IMG/VR virus record: IMGVR_UViG_3300034082_001419
Span: 57,495 to 121,494 of that record
From: a virus
Length of the DNA: 64,000 bases
Strand: one strand, 5' to 3'
The notes under the pieces were generated by a model. The model was not told the origin of the DNA. It ran no database searches and worked only from the letters and a program-made list of their open reading frames with translations. A program made the translations under genes and the position numbers. Shown here in pieces: positions 16,822 through 25,465 of the stretch. The number at the start of each line of letters is the position of its first letter. Within the stretch, counting starts at the first letter, position 1.

Positions 16822-19026
16822 TTATTTTAAATTTTTAAATGGTGACCTGTTTAATTTTTTATTTTCACCCAATCCACTTCTACCCATATGTCTAAAAGGA
16901 CTACTCTTTAAGGTATATAAATTTTTTTGATTTTCCAACTTTTTACTTGCATCATCCATCACTACTCTTTTAGCATAACCTATATTTGCTTGCTGTATTT
17001 TAACAAAAGATACCAGTGCAGCAAAAGCTACAAGTCTATCCACGTTGACACCATCCTGATAAGCTTGCATTTCTTTAAGTAACATGATGTCTGGTATACG
17101 TTCAACACCATAGTTTATCTTTACTGTAGTACCATCATCTTTTTGTATATGATCTATTTCTTCTGTAAGATAGTCAATAGTATAACTAATCATGTGATTT
17201 TTAAATAATGTTCCCGTATTTCTCCAACCATACTCCTGGAATACGTTAGCATTTGCACCTACATCTTTTAAAAATACTATCTGATTTCTTGGTACCAAGT
17301 ATCTTTGTTTTTTTCTAGCTAACATATGATTGATAAACTGAGAGATATTATTCTCAACAATTGTAAAGGCATTATACCATTCAATTATAAGTTCAAGTCT
17401 TTCATGTGTTTTATTTATATCATCAAATCTACCACACCAAGCAGCTACAATCTTATCTCTTTCTATAAAAGTCTCTGCTTCACCATTAGTAACTTTAGTC
17501 ACTTCAACCGGTGCTTTCATTACATATATAGAACATAGTGATTCTGAGGTAGTTGTCTTACCCTCTGCAACAGGGTCAATTGATGCATAGTACATTCCAT
17601 ATGTAGGATCAGGTACTGGTCTTTCCCATACTACTAATGTACCTGTTTTATCTTCTGTCTTTTTAGATATAGGAAACTCTGCAATAGGTAATTTACTTGT
17701 ACCTTTTACTTTTACTTTACCTGTTTCATCTCTTGATATATCTAAATATTCTGAAGAGTATTCTTTTTCTTCAATTCTTCTTAATTGTGCATTAACTAAA
17801 TGAGGAGGAAACTTAGATGCTTTTCTAAATGCAAATGCCTCTTCTATATTTCTTGGATGCTGTGATACTTCAAGTTGATAATCTTTAGCTTCCTTATTTT
17901 TCTTTATCTCAGCAAAGTATTCATCAAGTGCAATCAGTGCTTCTTTTACAAGACTATTACCATAGTCATCTATGTATGGAGGCATTGACCATTGTTCAGG
18001 AATAAATAATCCTGATTTACCCCATGTATTTTCTTTATCAATTAGATTAGTCTCTACTGCGTATATATCATTGCTATTAGGATCAAGTATCATTTTCTTT
18101 AATGGCTCACATTGATCCAAATCTCCAACTGATCCTGCTGCTATAAACATACCAGTAGTCATCATCCCTGATTTAAGTGCTGGTTTAATATATCCAAATG
18201 TAGTATCCATCTTAGGAGCAATACCAGCTTCCTCATGAAAGAAGAACTTAACCGGTCCCCCTACACCATTTGTTGGATCTTTCTCAAAAGACATACCTTG
18301 CATAGTACCTTTTAAACCTGCTTCAGTTTTTCTATCTCCTCTTCTGACTTCAATCTTTTGTTGCCACATCATGACCTTGTCTGGAGACATAGGTCTATAC
18401 CATGCCGTGTGCTCATTTAAGAATGCTGCATATTCAGATAAGAATTTCCATGTACCTTTTTCATTAATGTAATCTTTTAGGGAGGCACCCATCTTTAAAG
18501 TAACCCCTGCTTCAAACCATAACTGATTAATAAGCTTACCTGCATGAAAGTATGAAGATGCTATCTGACGTTTTTTAAGAATAGCTACGTGCATGTAGTT
18601 TACTTCTGCAAGTATTTCATACATGGCCATATGATATTGAGCATCTCTGATTTTTGCAAATCCAAAGTTCTGCTCCTCCTTATCAAAGATAGGTAAGAAA
18701 TTTAACCACATGTAATAATCTCTTGTGAGGAACCAAGTCTTATTACCATTCTTAACAATTACACCTAATCTACACTTAGCTTTTTGATCATCCCAGTAAT
18801 TAATAAAATCCTTAGATTTAAATGGTGCAACACAGTATACCTTGTCTTTATTAAATTTAGTTGACTCAGCATTAAATATCTTATTAGTTACTTCATCAAA
18901 TTCATATAAACCTGGTTCTTTAAATATTGAGAATAAAAAGTCACCAAAATCTTTTCTACTATCAAAAGATGTAGTAGTCCAAGTACCATTATCCCAAGTT
19001 GGTATATCTGAATATATATTTTCCAT
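16822..19026 (-). CDS. Terminase large subunit (TerL)
   Basis: 734 aa. The ATPase domain has an unusual Walker A-like segment KKRQIASSYFHAG (residues ~150-163) in place of a classic GKS/T loop, a Walker B VKFFFHEEA (near residue 265) and a coupling-motif-like FIAAGS. The C-terminal half contains YYASIDPVAEGKTTT, matching the first acidic motif of the RNase H-fold nuclease. These motifs fit TerL of large phages. It would package DNA through the portal encoded just downstream and cut concatemers. The degenerate P-loop is typical of the KxRQxGxS class. Confidence 0.88.
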   Translation of the reverse strand: MENIYSDIPTWDNGTWTTTSFDSRKDFGDFLFSIFKEPGLYEFDEVTNKIFNAESTKFNKDKVYCVAPFKSKDFINYWDDQKAKCRLGVIVKNGNKTWFLTRDYYMWLNFLPIFDKEEQNFGFAKIRDAQYHMAMYEILAEVNYMHVAILKKRQIASSYFHAGKLINQLWFEAGVTLKMGASLKDYINEKGTWKFLSEYAAFLNEHTAWYRPMSPDKVMMWQQKIEVRRGDRKTEAGLKGTMQGMSFEKDPTNGVGGPVKFFFHEEAGIAPKMDTTFGYIKPALKSGMMTTGMFIAAGSVGDLDQCEPLKKMILDPNSNDIYAVETNLIDKENTWGKSGLFIPEQWSMPPYIDDYGNSLVKEALIALDEYFAEIKKNKEAKDYQLEVSQHPRNIEEAFAFRKASKFPPHLVNAQLRRIEEKEYSSEYLDISRDETGKVKVKGTSKLPIAEFPISKKTEDKTGTLVVWERPVPDPTYGMYYASIDPVAEGKTTTSESLCSIYVMKAPVEVTKVTNGEAETFIERDKIVAAWCGRFDDINKTHERLELIIEWYNAFTIVENNISQFINHMLARKKQRYLVPRNQIVFLKDVGANANVFQEYGWRNTGTLFKNHMISYTIDYLTEEIDHIQKDDGTTVKINYGVERIPDIMLLKEMQAYQDGVNVDRLVAFAALVSFVKIQQANIGYAKRVVMDDASKKLENQKNLYTLKSSPFRHMGRSGLGENKKLNRSPFKNLK

Positions 19027-19034
19027 ATAATTAA

Positions 19035-19550
19035 TTATTGATCATAAGCCATACCAATTCCTCCTCTTACTTTACTGGATTGCTCATCCTGTAGATCTTT
19101 ATATACACCTTTAAATGAAGCTCTAATCTGATCAAAGTTTTTAGCTGCAGCAACTAATGCATTTATATTACCATCTCTTCCATCAGTAATCTGTGTAGTT
19201 TCCATGTATCTTCCTAATCTATCTATCATAGATGAGATACCTTTGTATGCTCTTGATGTAGCAGTACTGTACATATCTTCACAGAATTTTAAAGCAAGTC
19301 TTATTGCTTGATCCTCTAAAGAGAAATCAGCTTCTATCTCAGATAAAATAATATCCTCTTTATCTATCTCAGGAGTATGAAAGAATGGATTAGAATCAGG
19401 ATTAGGACATGTCATATAGAACAAGTACTGATATATCTTAAGATAGTTATCAGGATACTTATCCATTAAGTTCTTTAAAGTTGATAAAGTGTAACAGTGT
19501 TCTGTTGGTACTACAACACCATTCTGTATATCAAATAGTTTAGTGTACAT
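19035..19550 (-). CDS. Putative small terminase subunit
   Basis: 171 aa, immediately upstream of TerL with an 8-base gap. Predominantly helical: STLKNLMDKYPDNYLKIYQY at the N-terminus, then IRLALKFCEDMYSTATSRAY and DRLGRYMETTQI. It ends with a short polar tail (RGGIGMAYDQ). Size, position and helical content fit a TerS that recognises DNA and stimulates TerL. No clear helix-turn-helix is visible, so this is an inference from synteny. Confidence 0.45.
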   Translation of the reverse strand: MYTKLFDIQNGVVVPTEHCYTLSTLKNLMDKYPDNYLKIYQYLFYMTCPNPDSNPFFHTPEIDKEDIILSEIEADFSLEDQAIRLALKFCEDMYSTATSRAYKGISSMIDRLGRYMETTQITDGRDGNINALVAAAKNFDQIRASFKGVYKDLQDEQSSKVRGGIGMAYDQ

Positions 19551-19797
19551 TTTTTTCAGTTTTAGATTTAATAAATATTGCTAAAAATTCTTCATATGGA
19601 GTATCTATGCAATATGTAGTACCCATGTCTGTATATAGTACCGTGTATTCTTCAGGTTCACTATCATTATTTACTGATTGTCTTATACTAACAATATAAT
19701 CTAAGTCAATACACGTAGGTACAAACACCAAGTGCTCAGATCCAGTTATTTCATTTAGTCTTGTATTCTCTAATACACCGTTACAAACATGTACCAT
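19540..19797 (-). CDS. Small hypothetical protein (85 aa)
   Basis: Beta-rich (HLVFVPTCIDLDYIVSIRQ, EEYTVLYTDMGTTYCID) with a short Lys-rich end. Its 3' end overlaps the start of the TerS candidate by 11 bases, indicating translational coupling. No family recognised. Confidence 0.55.
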   Translation of the reverse strand: MVHVCNGVLENTRLNEITGSEHLVFVPTCIDLDYIVSIRQSVNNDSEPEEYTVLYTDMGTTYCIDTPYEEFLAIFIKSKTEKNVH

Positions 19798-19798
19798 A

Positions 19799-20605
19799 TT
19801 ATAAATTTTTTAAAATTGCTATTACTTCTTCTTTTAAATAAGGCATCTCCATTGGTATAACTTGTTTAATAACAGGATCACCATTATCATCATACTTAGT
19901 AATTGGGTACCCATATTCATCTTCACCTTCTAAATCAAATGTAACATGATGTATAAACATTTTACCCGGTCTTAACTTTGGATTATGCTTTAACATAATA
20001 TACATATAGATACTTAATTGTAATGCATAGTGATTAAAGTTGCAGTCATCTAAATGTGATACTGGAGCAAGTAGTTTATCACTTATTCCATCCCAGTCTT
20101 TATATGACTGTGTATCAATCTTCTTATTAGTCTTGTAATCAATAATGTTTATTTTATCATTAACTACTTCAACTAAATCTGACTGACCACAAACACCTAC
20201 GGATTTTAAAAATACCATGTGCTCAGGATATACGCCTGGTTCAAGTTTTTGAGAAGGTGCATGCTTTAAATTATTAATTTCAGGTACAGGAGGTATGATA
20301 GGTATTATAACACCATCAACTTCTAATGATGATAAACCACATAAGTCTGCTTCTCTTTGATTATGATAATAAGTACCAAGTGTTGTAGCTCTTAAACCTT
20401 CACTATCCCATATCTTAATTATCTCTTCAGGTTTAATACCATACCATTTAGATTTCTTATTCTTAGAAACCTTTTTAGCTACACCTTCTTTATCAAAGTG
20501 TTTTTTAAACTTAGCTATTAAACTTGTTACACTAGTCCATTTGATTTGTTCTTCACCCTCAATACTAGTATAACTATGATCATCTGCTTTAAATACTATA
20601 CTCAT
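19799..20605 (-). CDS. PD-(D/E)XK nuclease (RecB/Cas4-like)
   Basis: 268 aa. The motif set of the RecB-type family is visible: GTYYHNQREAD near residue 77, GQSDLVEVVNDKINIIDYKTNK (acidic Asp, then the D-x-K centre IIDYKT) near residues 138-158, and NHYALQLSIYMYIM (the QhxxY helix) near residue 190. It begins with SYTSIEGEEQIKWTSVTSLI, the usual opening strand and helix. Probably an exonuclease for phage DNA recombination or processing before packaging. It is coupled to the upstream gene by a 4-base overlap. Confidence 0.8.
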   Translation of the reverse strand: MSIVFKADDHSYTSIEGEEQIKWTSVTSLIAKFKKHFDKEGVAKKVSKNKKSKWYGIKPEEIIKIWDSEGLRATTLGTYYHNQREADLCGLSSLEVDGVIIPIIPPVPEINNLKHAPSQKLEPGVYPEHMVFLKSVGVCGQSDLVEVVNDKINIIDYKTNKKIDTQSYKDWDGISDKLLAPVSHLDDCNFNHYALQLSIYMYIMLKHNPKLRPGKMFIHHVTFDLEGEDEYGYPITKYDDNGDPVIKQVIPMEMPYLKEEVIAILKNL

Positions 20606-20928
20606 GCTGTCTCAAGATTATCAATTATTTCTTTAGCTAATATTACAGATGCTTCATCATTTGACATCAACATCTTTTTTAAATTCTCACACTCTTCTGA
20701 ATCTAGTTTATTCTCAAGTTGAATAATGCGTATACTTTGCTTATACATTTTTAACTCAAGTTTATCTATATATGTTGTAGTACTAATATTACTACCACCC
20801 ATTGCAAATTTAGTTGATGTAGTAGTAAGTGTACTACCTAAATCCATACCATTACTACCCATATGAGTAGGATTAGATACATAAAGACCTTGTGCAGTTG
20901 TTAAATGTGTATTAGTTCCCATACTCAT
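20602..20928 (-). CDS. Hypothetical protein with C-terminal coiled coil (108 aa)
   Basis: The first 50 residues are Thr/Ser/Gly/Met-rich and probably disordered. The second half is a coiled coil (TYIDKLELKMYKQSIRIIQL) with two short helices. ATGA overlaps join it to both neighbours. Function unknown. Confidence 0.5.
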   Translation of the reverse strand: MSMGTNTHLTTAQGLYVSNPTHMGSNGMDLGSTLTTTSTKFAMGGSNISTTTYIDKLELKMYKQSIRIIQLENKLDSEECENLKKMLMSNDEASVILAKEIIDNLETA

Positions 20929-21224
20929 AATAAATTAAGTTTATCTTCTTCTTCCTCTGTAAGTACTGCATACCATCTTTTATCTGGACACTCAGCAGAT
21001 AGTGCTCTTAACTTAAATGATAATGAGCATCCACATAAATTACAACATGGTTGTGTACCTGGTACAACACATGATGATCCCTCATCATCTTTTCTCACAC
21101 ATGCATTGCATATCTCTCTTCTTTGTGCAGCTACTTCCTCTACAAATTTATCTCTTATTAGGGCATTCTTTACACCCTCCATGATTTGCTTTCTATTCTT
21201 CCAAATCTTTCCCAGCTTTCCCAT
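20925..21224 (-). CDS. Cys-rich zinc-binding hypothetical protein (99 aa)
   Basis: A helical basic N-terminus (GKIWKNRKQIMEGVKNAL) precedes a cysteine cluster: EICNACVRKDDEGSSC, then PCCNLCGCSL and ECPDKRW. At least seven Cys in about 45 residues indicate a zinc-binding fold. Its start overlaps the end of the HU/IHF-like gene by 32 bases in another frame. Zinc modules of this form occur in phage DNA-processing proteins, but the role here is unknown. Confidence 0.55.
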   Translation of the reverse strand: MGKLGKIWKNRKQIMEGVKNALIRDKFVEEVAAQRREICNACVRKDDEGSSCVVPGTQPCCNLCGCSLSFKLRALSAECPDKRWYAVLTEEEEDKLNLL

Positions 21225-21582
21225 CTGCTTTTTCTTTTAAAAATTTATCCTTTACTTCTTTGTCTGCATCTAATAACTTTTTAGTTTTCTCTAATAATTC
21301 AACTTTACCTTCTATTCTTTTTTTATAATGGTAGTTATCCATTGTATCTGTATTCAACTTACTAAGTTTGCTTTTGTATTTATCAATTAAGCCATCAACT
21401 GTTTTAGGTTTAACTGCCATAACACCTAAGCCATCTATATTGATCTTAGTATAATTTAACTCAGATAAATTTTTTCTTACTTCTTTATAATAAAAAGTCA
21501 TAAAATTATCTACAAGTGCTTCTGATATATTCATCTCTTCAGCTACCTGTTTATATAATATGTTAGGTTTTTTTGGAATCAT
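21193..21582 (-). CDS. HU/IHF-like DNA-binding protein
   Basis: 129 aa. The first 65 residues fit the HU/IHF pattern: ILYKQVAEEMNISEALVDNF (helix-turn-helix dimer helices) followed by YKEVRKNLSELNYTKINIDG and LGVMAVKP, equivalent to the strand after the HU signature. The rest is a Lys/Glu-rich helical extension not found in bacterial HU. IHF-like genes near the terminase are a known feature of crAss-like phages. It probably bends or compacts phage DNA. Confidence 0.65.
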   Translation of the reverse strand: MIPKKPNILYKQVAEEMNISEALVDNFMTFYYKEVRKNLSELNYTKINIDGLGVMAVKPKTVDGLIDKYKSKLSKLNTDTMDNYHYKKRIEGKVELLEKTKKLLDADKEVKDKFLKEKADGKAGKDLEE

Positions 21583-21941
21583 CTACCTAAAAATTTATAG
21601 TCTAATAATATATCTCCTTCTGTTTGCACTTTTAAATTAGGATTTAATTTAATGATTTTTTTATCACTATCATCTTTTATCACTAACATATTTTTCATTG
21701 CTTTATTAACTGCATTTCTAACAGTCTGTGGAGATTTAAATATCATCTGCTCATCTGATGAAGCATCATAACAAAAATGAGTTAATTCTATTGGTCCTGT
21801 CATACTTAATAATGTTAAACAGTTTAAGTCAGATTCACTCACTACTATACGGTTAATATAGCAGTGAGATAGTATCTGAAATTTAACAATTTCCCATTTA
21901 GGCATTACAGCACGTTTCTGTACTTGATTTACTAATGCCAT
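21579..21941 (-). CDS. Putative winged-helix-like phage protein (120 aa)
   Basis: Helical with PKWEIVKFQILSHCYINRIV and SESDLNCLTLLSMTGPIEL, then SPQTVRNAVNKAMKNMLVIK, which reads like a helix-turn-helix plus wing ahead of a final beta strand (GDILLDYKFLGR). ATGA coupling to the HU/IHF-like gene. A DNA-binding role is an inference from the helix pattern and company. Confidence 0.5.
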   Translation of the reverse strand: MALVNQVQKRAVMPKWEIVKFQILSHCYINRIVVSESDLNCLTLLSMTGPIELTHFCYDASSDEQMIFKSPQTVRNAVNKAMKNMLVIKDDSDKKIIKLNPNLKVQTEGDILLDYKFLGR

Positions 21942-21947
21942 AACTTA

Positions 21948-22199
21948 TTATTGTTTAACTGGTTCTTTATCTTCAGTAGGTTGCTCTTGTTGGTTTTGCT
22001 CCATCATTGCATACTGATACTGGATTGTAGTTCTTTTGAATCTTGCTTCATCTATTTCACACAATGTTTTTTCATATTCTGCTTGTGCTTTTAAATAAGG
22101 TAATGACTCAGTGTAGAATTTTAGCATCTGCTCTTTTTTCTCAGCTAATTCTTCTGCTGTTAACTCTACTTCTTGCTCTTGTTGGTTTACATTTTCCAT
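21948..22199 (-). CDS. Small acidic helical protein (83 aa)
   Basis: I chose the ATG ending at 22199 (MENVNQQEQEVEL) because a promoter-like TATATTTG lies 23 bases upstream and would leave a longer start untranscribed. Gln/Glu-rich ends flank a helix (LKAQAEYEKTLCEIDEARF). First gene of the packaging operon. Function unknown. Confidence 0.55.
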   Translation of the reverse strand: MENVNQQEQEVELTAEELAEKKEQMLKFYTESLPYLKAQAEYEKTLCEIDEARFKRTTIQYQYAMMEQNQQEQPTEDKEPVKQ

Positions 22200-22221
22200 T
22201 TTATATAAATTTATGTTTACA

Positions 22222-22229
22222 CAAATATA
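22222..22229 (-). promoter_or_regulatory. Candidate Bacteroidota-type -7 box
   Basis: The minus strand reads TATATTTG, matching the Bacteroidota consensus TAnnTTTG. It lies after a terminator and before the first gene of the packaging operon. No convincing -33 element is seen at the usual spacing. Confidence 0.45.
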
Positions 22230-22265
22230 CAAAATAAGTTTAAACTTTAATTATTTAAACAAAAA

Positions 22266-22290
22266 AACTCAGACTTATAAGGCCTGAGTT
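22266..22290 (-). terminator. Terminator after the lysis gene block
   Basis: A 7-bp stem (aactcag with ctgagtt) with a run of seven T downstream on the minus strand. Confidence 0.75.
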
Positions 22291-22311
22291 AAATCTATAT
22301 TATGGAAGGTG

Positions 22312-22470
22312 TTATCTATTTTTAATAGTAAAGTTTAGTATAGTTAACATATAAAATGTTCTGTCTATATCTACTTCAATTGAGAGTAGATCTATAGCAC
22401 CAAGTCTTAATCTTAAACAAATCTTATCCCATTGTTTATTCTTAGATTTCCAAGAGTTTCTGTATTTCAT
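22312..22470 (-). CDS. Very small hypothetical protein (52 aa)
   Basis: Starts MKYRNSWKSKNKQWDKICLR and ends NFTIKNR. It fills the gap between the M15 peptidase (3 bases upstream) and a terminator 22 bases after its stop, and codons run cleanly. Basic N-terminal half, hydrophobic middle. Function unknown. Confidence 0.55.
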   Translation of the reverse strand: MKYRNSWKSKNKQWDKICLRLRLGAIDLLSIEVDIDRTFYMLTILNFTIKNR

Positions 22471-22473
22471 AAT

Positions 22474-22941
22474 TTATAATTTAATCTCAAAATGCATCCA
22501 ATCATAATCCTTTTCTACACCTAATGATATAAAACCATGCTTGTAAAATATATCAATCATTGGTTTATACTCAGGTCTTGCAAATCTAGCAGTACGTTTA
22601 GTTTCTTTAAGTGTGTTTCTTGCAGGATCTAAATCAATAGCAATACCCCAAGCATGCTTTGACCATGATGAACCACCTCTCATTTTACGGTAATTAAATA
22701 CTCCTCCGTATAAATCAATTCCAAGTTCTTTAATCTTAGCAAGACCGTAGTGAGCTAAAATATCTGTAAATACAGCTTTTAAATTAGGTGCAATAAGTTT
22801 ATGACATCTTACTTTAGAAGTTGTACTATCAGTATCCCATGCAATTCTTAATGGATATGGACATAGAACTGTTTCTAAATATCCAGCACCAGTTTCATTT
22901 GGTGTACCATATTTTTTTGTTGCTTGCTGTGTTGTTAACAT
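22474..22941 (-). CDS. Endolysin: M15-family peptidase
   Basis: 155 aa. The zinc ligand motif [19 protein letters not shown] (SxHxxGxAxDxD, near residues 93-111) and the C-terminal [11 protein letters not shown] (WxHFE) are diagnostic of M15 D-Ala-D-Ala or L-Ala-D-Glu peptidases (VanY/Ply500 group). It cleaves peptide cross-links in peptidoglycan. No signal peptide, so export would depend on the holin-like proteins next to it. The family and role are well supported; exact bond specificity is not visible. Confidence 0.88.
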   Translation of the reverse strand: MLTTQQATKKYGTPNETGAGYLETVLCPYPLRIAWDTDSTTSKVRCHKLIAPNLKAVFTDILAHYGLAKIKELGIDLYGGVFNYRKMRGGSSWSKHAWGIAIDLDPARNTLKETKRTARFARPEYKPMIDIFYKHGFISLGVEKDYDWMHFEIKL

Positions 22942-22956
22942 ATTCTTATTTATTAA

Positions 22957-23448
22957 TTAAATAACTACTTCATAAAAGAAATTAGTTTTACACCAATCAT
23001 AAAGATCTTGAGGTGAAAACTTGTATGCTTTTTCTACTCCATATACCCAAGCTACATATTCAGAACAATACATTTTCTTTTCTGTATCTCCTTTTTCAAC
23101 CCATCTATGAGTTAATAACTCAATTGGTTGTCTTACAAGTAAACCTTCAAAGTCATATGCTGTAGTTCCTACTTTAGTAAGAGCACGTTGAGCAAATGTT
23201 TTCTCATTAACAAGATCACTAGATCTATGAACTGTTATTTCATAATCATATTTCTTTTGCCAATCATTCCAAGGTCTTACATTAACTCCATCATTCTGAG
23301 CATCTATTACATATGGTTGTCCCCATATCTCTATAAATAGTGCGGTATGACTAAATTTAGATCTTGTTGCCTTTTTAATTAATCTACTGATTAATCTTTT
23401 TCCACTACAGTGTAGTATGTCTCCTGTTTTTAATGCTGTTGGATTCAT
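22957..23448 (-). CDS. Permuted papain-like (YiiX-type NlpC/P60) hydrolase
   Basis: 163 aa. It opens with LKTGDILHCSGKRLISRLIK then SKFSHTALFIE (catalytic His in the permuted order) and has MYCSEYVAWVYG near residue 130 (catalytic Cys in YCSEY). This order is typical of YiiX-like amidases. It may cut peptidoglycan or lipid-linked substrates during lysis or entry. Its ATG overlaps the stop of the upstream membrane protein by one base, placing it in the lysis cassette with the M15 enzyme. Confidence 0.78.
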   Translation of the reverse strand: MNPTALKTGDILHCSGKRLISRLIKKATRSKFSHTALFIEIWGQPYVIDAQNDGVNVRPWNDWQKKYDYEITVHRSSDLVNEKTFAQRALTKVGTTAYDFEGLLVRQPIELLTHRWVEKGDTEKKMYCSEYVAWVYGVEKAYKFSPQDLYDWCKTNFFYEVVI

Positions 23449-23762
23449 TATTTGTTTTGTTTAATTTGAAATGTTACAAGCTCACCTACAGTATCAGATA
23501 GTTTTCCTATTTGTGATGCCATATTCTTGATCTCTTGTTGAGTCACTTCTTGAATTAACTGATACTTTAGTCTATGTTCTTGTTCAAGTAATTCTAATTT
23601 ACCTTTTAATCTACCATGATCTTCTCTATGTGCGTGGAAGTCATCTTTAAGTTCTTCTAGACCTGTAGTAATATTATTGTAAGAAGTCTTTAAGAAAAAA
23701 CTTATTAAACCTATTACAGATCCTGCTACAAATAATATTATAGTTAATGTTGTTGAGTTCAT
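23448..23762 (-). CDS. Holin- or spanin-like membrane protein with coiled coil
   Basis: 104 aa. One N-terminal transmembrane segment (TTLTIILFVAGSVIGLISFF) followed by a long soluble coiled coil (EELKDDFHAHREDHGRLKGK and onward). This layout is common in XhlA-like holin accessory proteins and i-spanins. First gene of the lysis operon; a late-promoter-like motif lies 19 bases upstream. Confidence 0.6.
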   Translation of the reverse strand: MNSTTLTIILFVAGSVIGLISFFLKTSYNNITTGLEELKDDFHAHREDHGRLKGKLELLEQEHRLKYQLIQEVTQQEIKNMASQIGKLSDTVGELVTFQIKQNK

Positions 23763-23780
23763 GTCTTATTGTTTTATAAA

Positions 23781-23798
23781 TATATACATATAATATAC
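23781..23798 (-). promoter_or_regulatory. Candidate late promoter (TATATTATA motif)
   Basis: The minus strand reads GTATATTATATGTATATA, 19 bases upstream of the lysis operon. One of six similar sites. Confidence 0.5.
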
Positions 23799-23839
23799 AA
23801 AAATAAATAATAGTACCCTACTAATTCTTTAGTTAAATT

Positions 23840-24067
23840 CTATTTTTCAACTGTTAGTTGTGCCAACGTTGCAGTAACAGAACCCGCTAATAATAAATAT
23901 CCACTTAATGTAACTAATGCTGCAGGTAATGCAATAGGTGCAGCAACTATAACTCCACCAATAGCACCAGCTATCACACCTATTCTTTGTACTTTTTTCC
24001 AAAAGGTTGGTGTCTTACCACTCCATCTTGTTTTTAATTCTGTTGCTGTTGTTTTTATCTTTTTCAT
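23840..24067 (-). CDS. Holin-like small membrane protein (75 aa)
   Basis: A basic amphipathic start (KIKTTATELKTRWSGKTPTF) is followed by two hydrophobic stretches (GVIAGAIGGVIVAAPIALPA and TLSGYLLLAGSVTATLAQL). Two short transmembrane helices and small size fit a class II holin. It overlaps the upstream gene by 4 bases. The alternative is a small virion membrane-active protein. Confidence 0.55.
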   Translation of the reverse strand: MKKIKTTATELKTRWSGKTPTFWKKVQRIGVIAGAIGGVIVAAPIALPAALVTLSGYLLLAGSVTATLAQLTVEK

Positions 24068-24306
24068 AATTCAAATTGATTTCTTATTTCTATTGGTACA
24101 TTATCCATTTGTTGAAACTCAGCAAATAACAATGGTGTCATTTCAGTAATAAAAGCTGGCGTTTCTGTATTTGCTACAACTTCATTTTCAAAAGTTCTAT
24201 ATGTTGCTATATAGTTTTCTATTAATGGACTTGAAGGCTTTAAACAAACATTTGCTTCTAAGTCATCTTCTATAATCATTGATGATACTAGTATAAATTT
24301 TTCCAT
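24064..24306 (-). CDS. Small hypothetical protein (80 aa)
   Basis: Hydrophobic start (KFILVSSMIIEDDLEANVC), otherwise acidic and mixed; ends EIRNQFEL. ATGA overlap with the holin-like gene. Located between fibre and lysis genes. Function unknown. Confidence 0.5.
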   Translation of the reverse strand: MEKFILVSSMIIEDDLEANVCLKPSSPLIENYIATYRTFENEVVANTETPAFITEMTPLLFAEFQQMDNVPIEIRNQFEL

Positions 24307-24309
24307 ATC

Positions 24310-25092
24310 TTATAATTGTGAGAATACTCCTAATTTCATTAAATCAAATTGACCTGTGTTAGTTACTGAAGTTACTGACATACATCTACTTGCAAAAAAG
24401 TTTAAACCTTGTGTTGTAGATGGTTTATTTAATGTAGTAACTACACCCTCTGCAATTGCTCCTGTTTCTTTATTTACAACTCTATAATTTACATTTGTTG
24501 ACATAGGTTCATTATATAATGTTATACTATATACAGTTGTTGAAATTGCTCCAGCCGTTCTATTTGCGGGAAAATCACTACCCAAATCAACCTTAGTTGC
24601 TACACCATAAGAACCTAAAGCGTCTTGACTAAATACTTGTAAATTTGCATCTCCAACCTCACTACCAACACCTATTATATTATTCAAGGTGCTTACTAAA
24701 ATATTTGATGCAGTACCATAAGCTAAATCCCCAGTTTGTCCAGCTAACCCATAAAATTGTTGACACCCAGCAGAAAATGCAGTATCTGAAATATTGAAAT
24801 CACATACAAATTTGAATCCTCCATGAATGTACCATAGTAATGCAGAACCACGTGTTCCTGTGTACCTTCCACCAGATACAGTTGACGCATAATATCTAAG
24901 TCTTATTTGTTTTGTTGCAAAATTAGTAGATGCAACAGATTGTGCTAATGTAGAAGCACTTGAAGACATAACAATACCACCGTCTGCCACAACAGTTGTA
25001 CTATTATTATTAATTGTTATACCTCTATATACTTCTGAAGGTTTTAAATACATTATATCTAAAACGTCTTCACTCCAATATGTACCTGCCAT
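24310..25092 (-). CDS. Tail-fibre tip-like structural protein (260 aa)
   Basis: Ser/Thr/Val-rich beta sequence throughout, with no catalytic motif. It includes GGRYTGTRGSALLWYIHGGF and ends QFDLMKLGVFSQL. Starts MAGTYWSEDVLDIMYLKPSE. The composition and position at the end of the fibre region suggest a receptor-binding or fibre-tip protein with a jelly-roll-like fold (inference). Confidence 0.55.
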   Translation of the reverse strand: MAGTYWSEDVLDIMYLKPSEVYRGITINNNSTTVVADGGIVMSSSASTLAQSVASTNFATKQIRLRYYASTVSGGRYTGTRGSALLWYIHGGFKFVCDFNISDTAFSAGCQQFYGLAGQTGDLAYGTASNILVSTLNNIIGVGSEVGDANLQVFSQDALGSYGVATKVDLGSDFPANRTAGAISTTVYSITLYNEPMSTNVNYRVVNKETGAIAEGVVTTLNKPSTTQGLNFFASRCMSVTSVTNTGQFDLMKLGVFSQL

Positions 25093-25102
25093 CTTATTAT
25101 TA

Positions 25103-25447
25103 TTACAAAATTATTTCAATATCATTAACTGTAATCCCAAATGTACCAGCCATTTGTATTCTAAATCCTAAATAGTAAAGATAAGTTGTTGAATCAGTAT
25201 ATGATAAACCTGTTGGAACTTGATCCTTTACCGCTTCATATAAAGCATTTGTTTCTTCAGCCGTTACTGGATACATATTGTTAGCGATAACTTGACCGCT
25301 TTCACTTGCGTACTCAAACATATACTGAGAATTAAATCCAAATCTTAATCCTTGTTGACATCCTTGTAAAATTCCCGTTACTAGTCCACTTTCTTGTCCC
25401 GTAATTCCGTTGTTATAAGTTACTGGTACTAATGTTTTAATTTTCAT
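25103..25447 (-). CDS. Small fibre-region protein (114 aa)
   Basis: Begins MKIKTLVPVTYNNGITGQES and contains TGLSYTDSTTYLYYLGFRIQ. Beta-rich. It sits between two fibre genes with 10- and 18-base gaps. It may be a fibre chaperone or connector; no family recognised. Confidence 0.5.
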   Translation of the reverse strand: MKIKTLVPVTYNNGITGQESGLVTGILQGCQQGLRFGFNSQYMFEYASESGQVIANNMYPVTAEETNALYEAVKDQVPTGLSYTDSTTYLYYLGFRIQMAGTFGITVNDIEIIL

Positions 25448-25465
25448 ATTTATTTTTTTTTAAAA

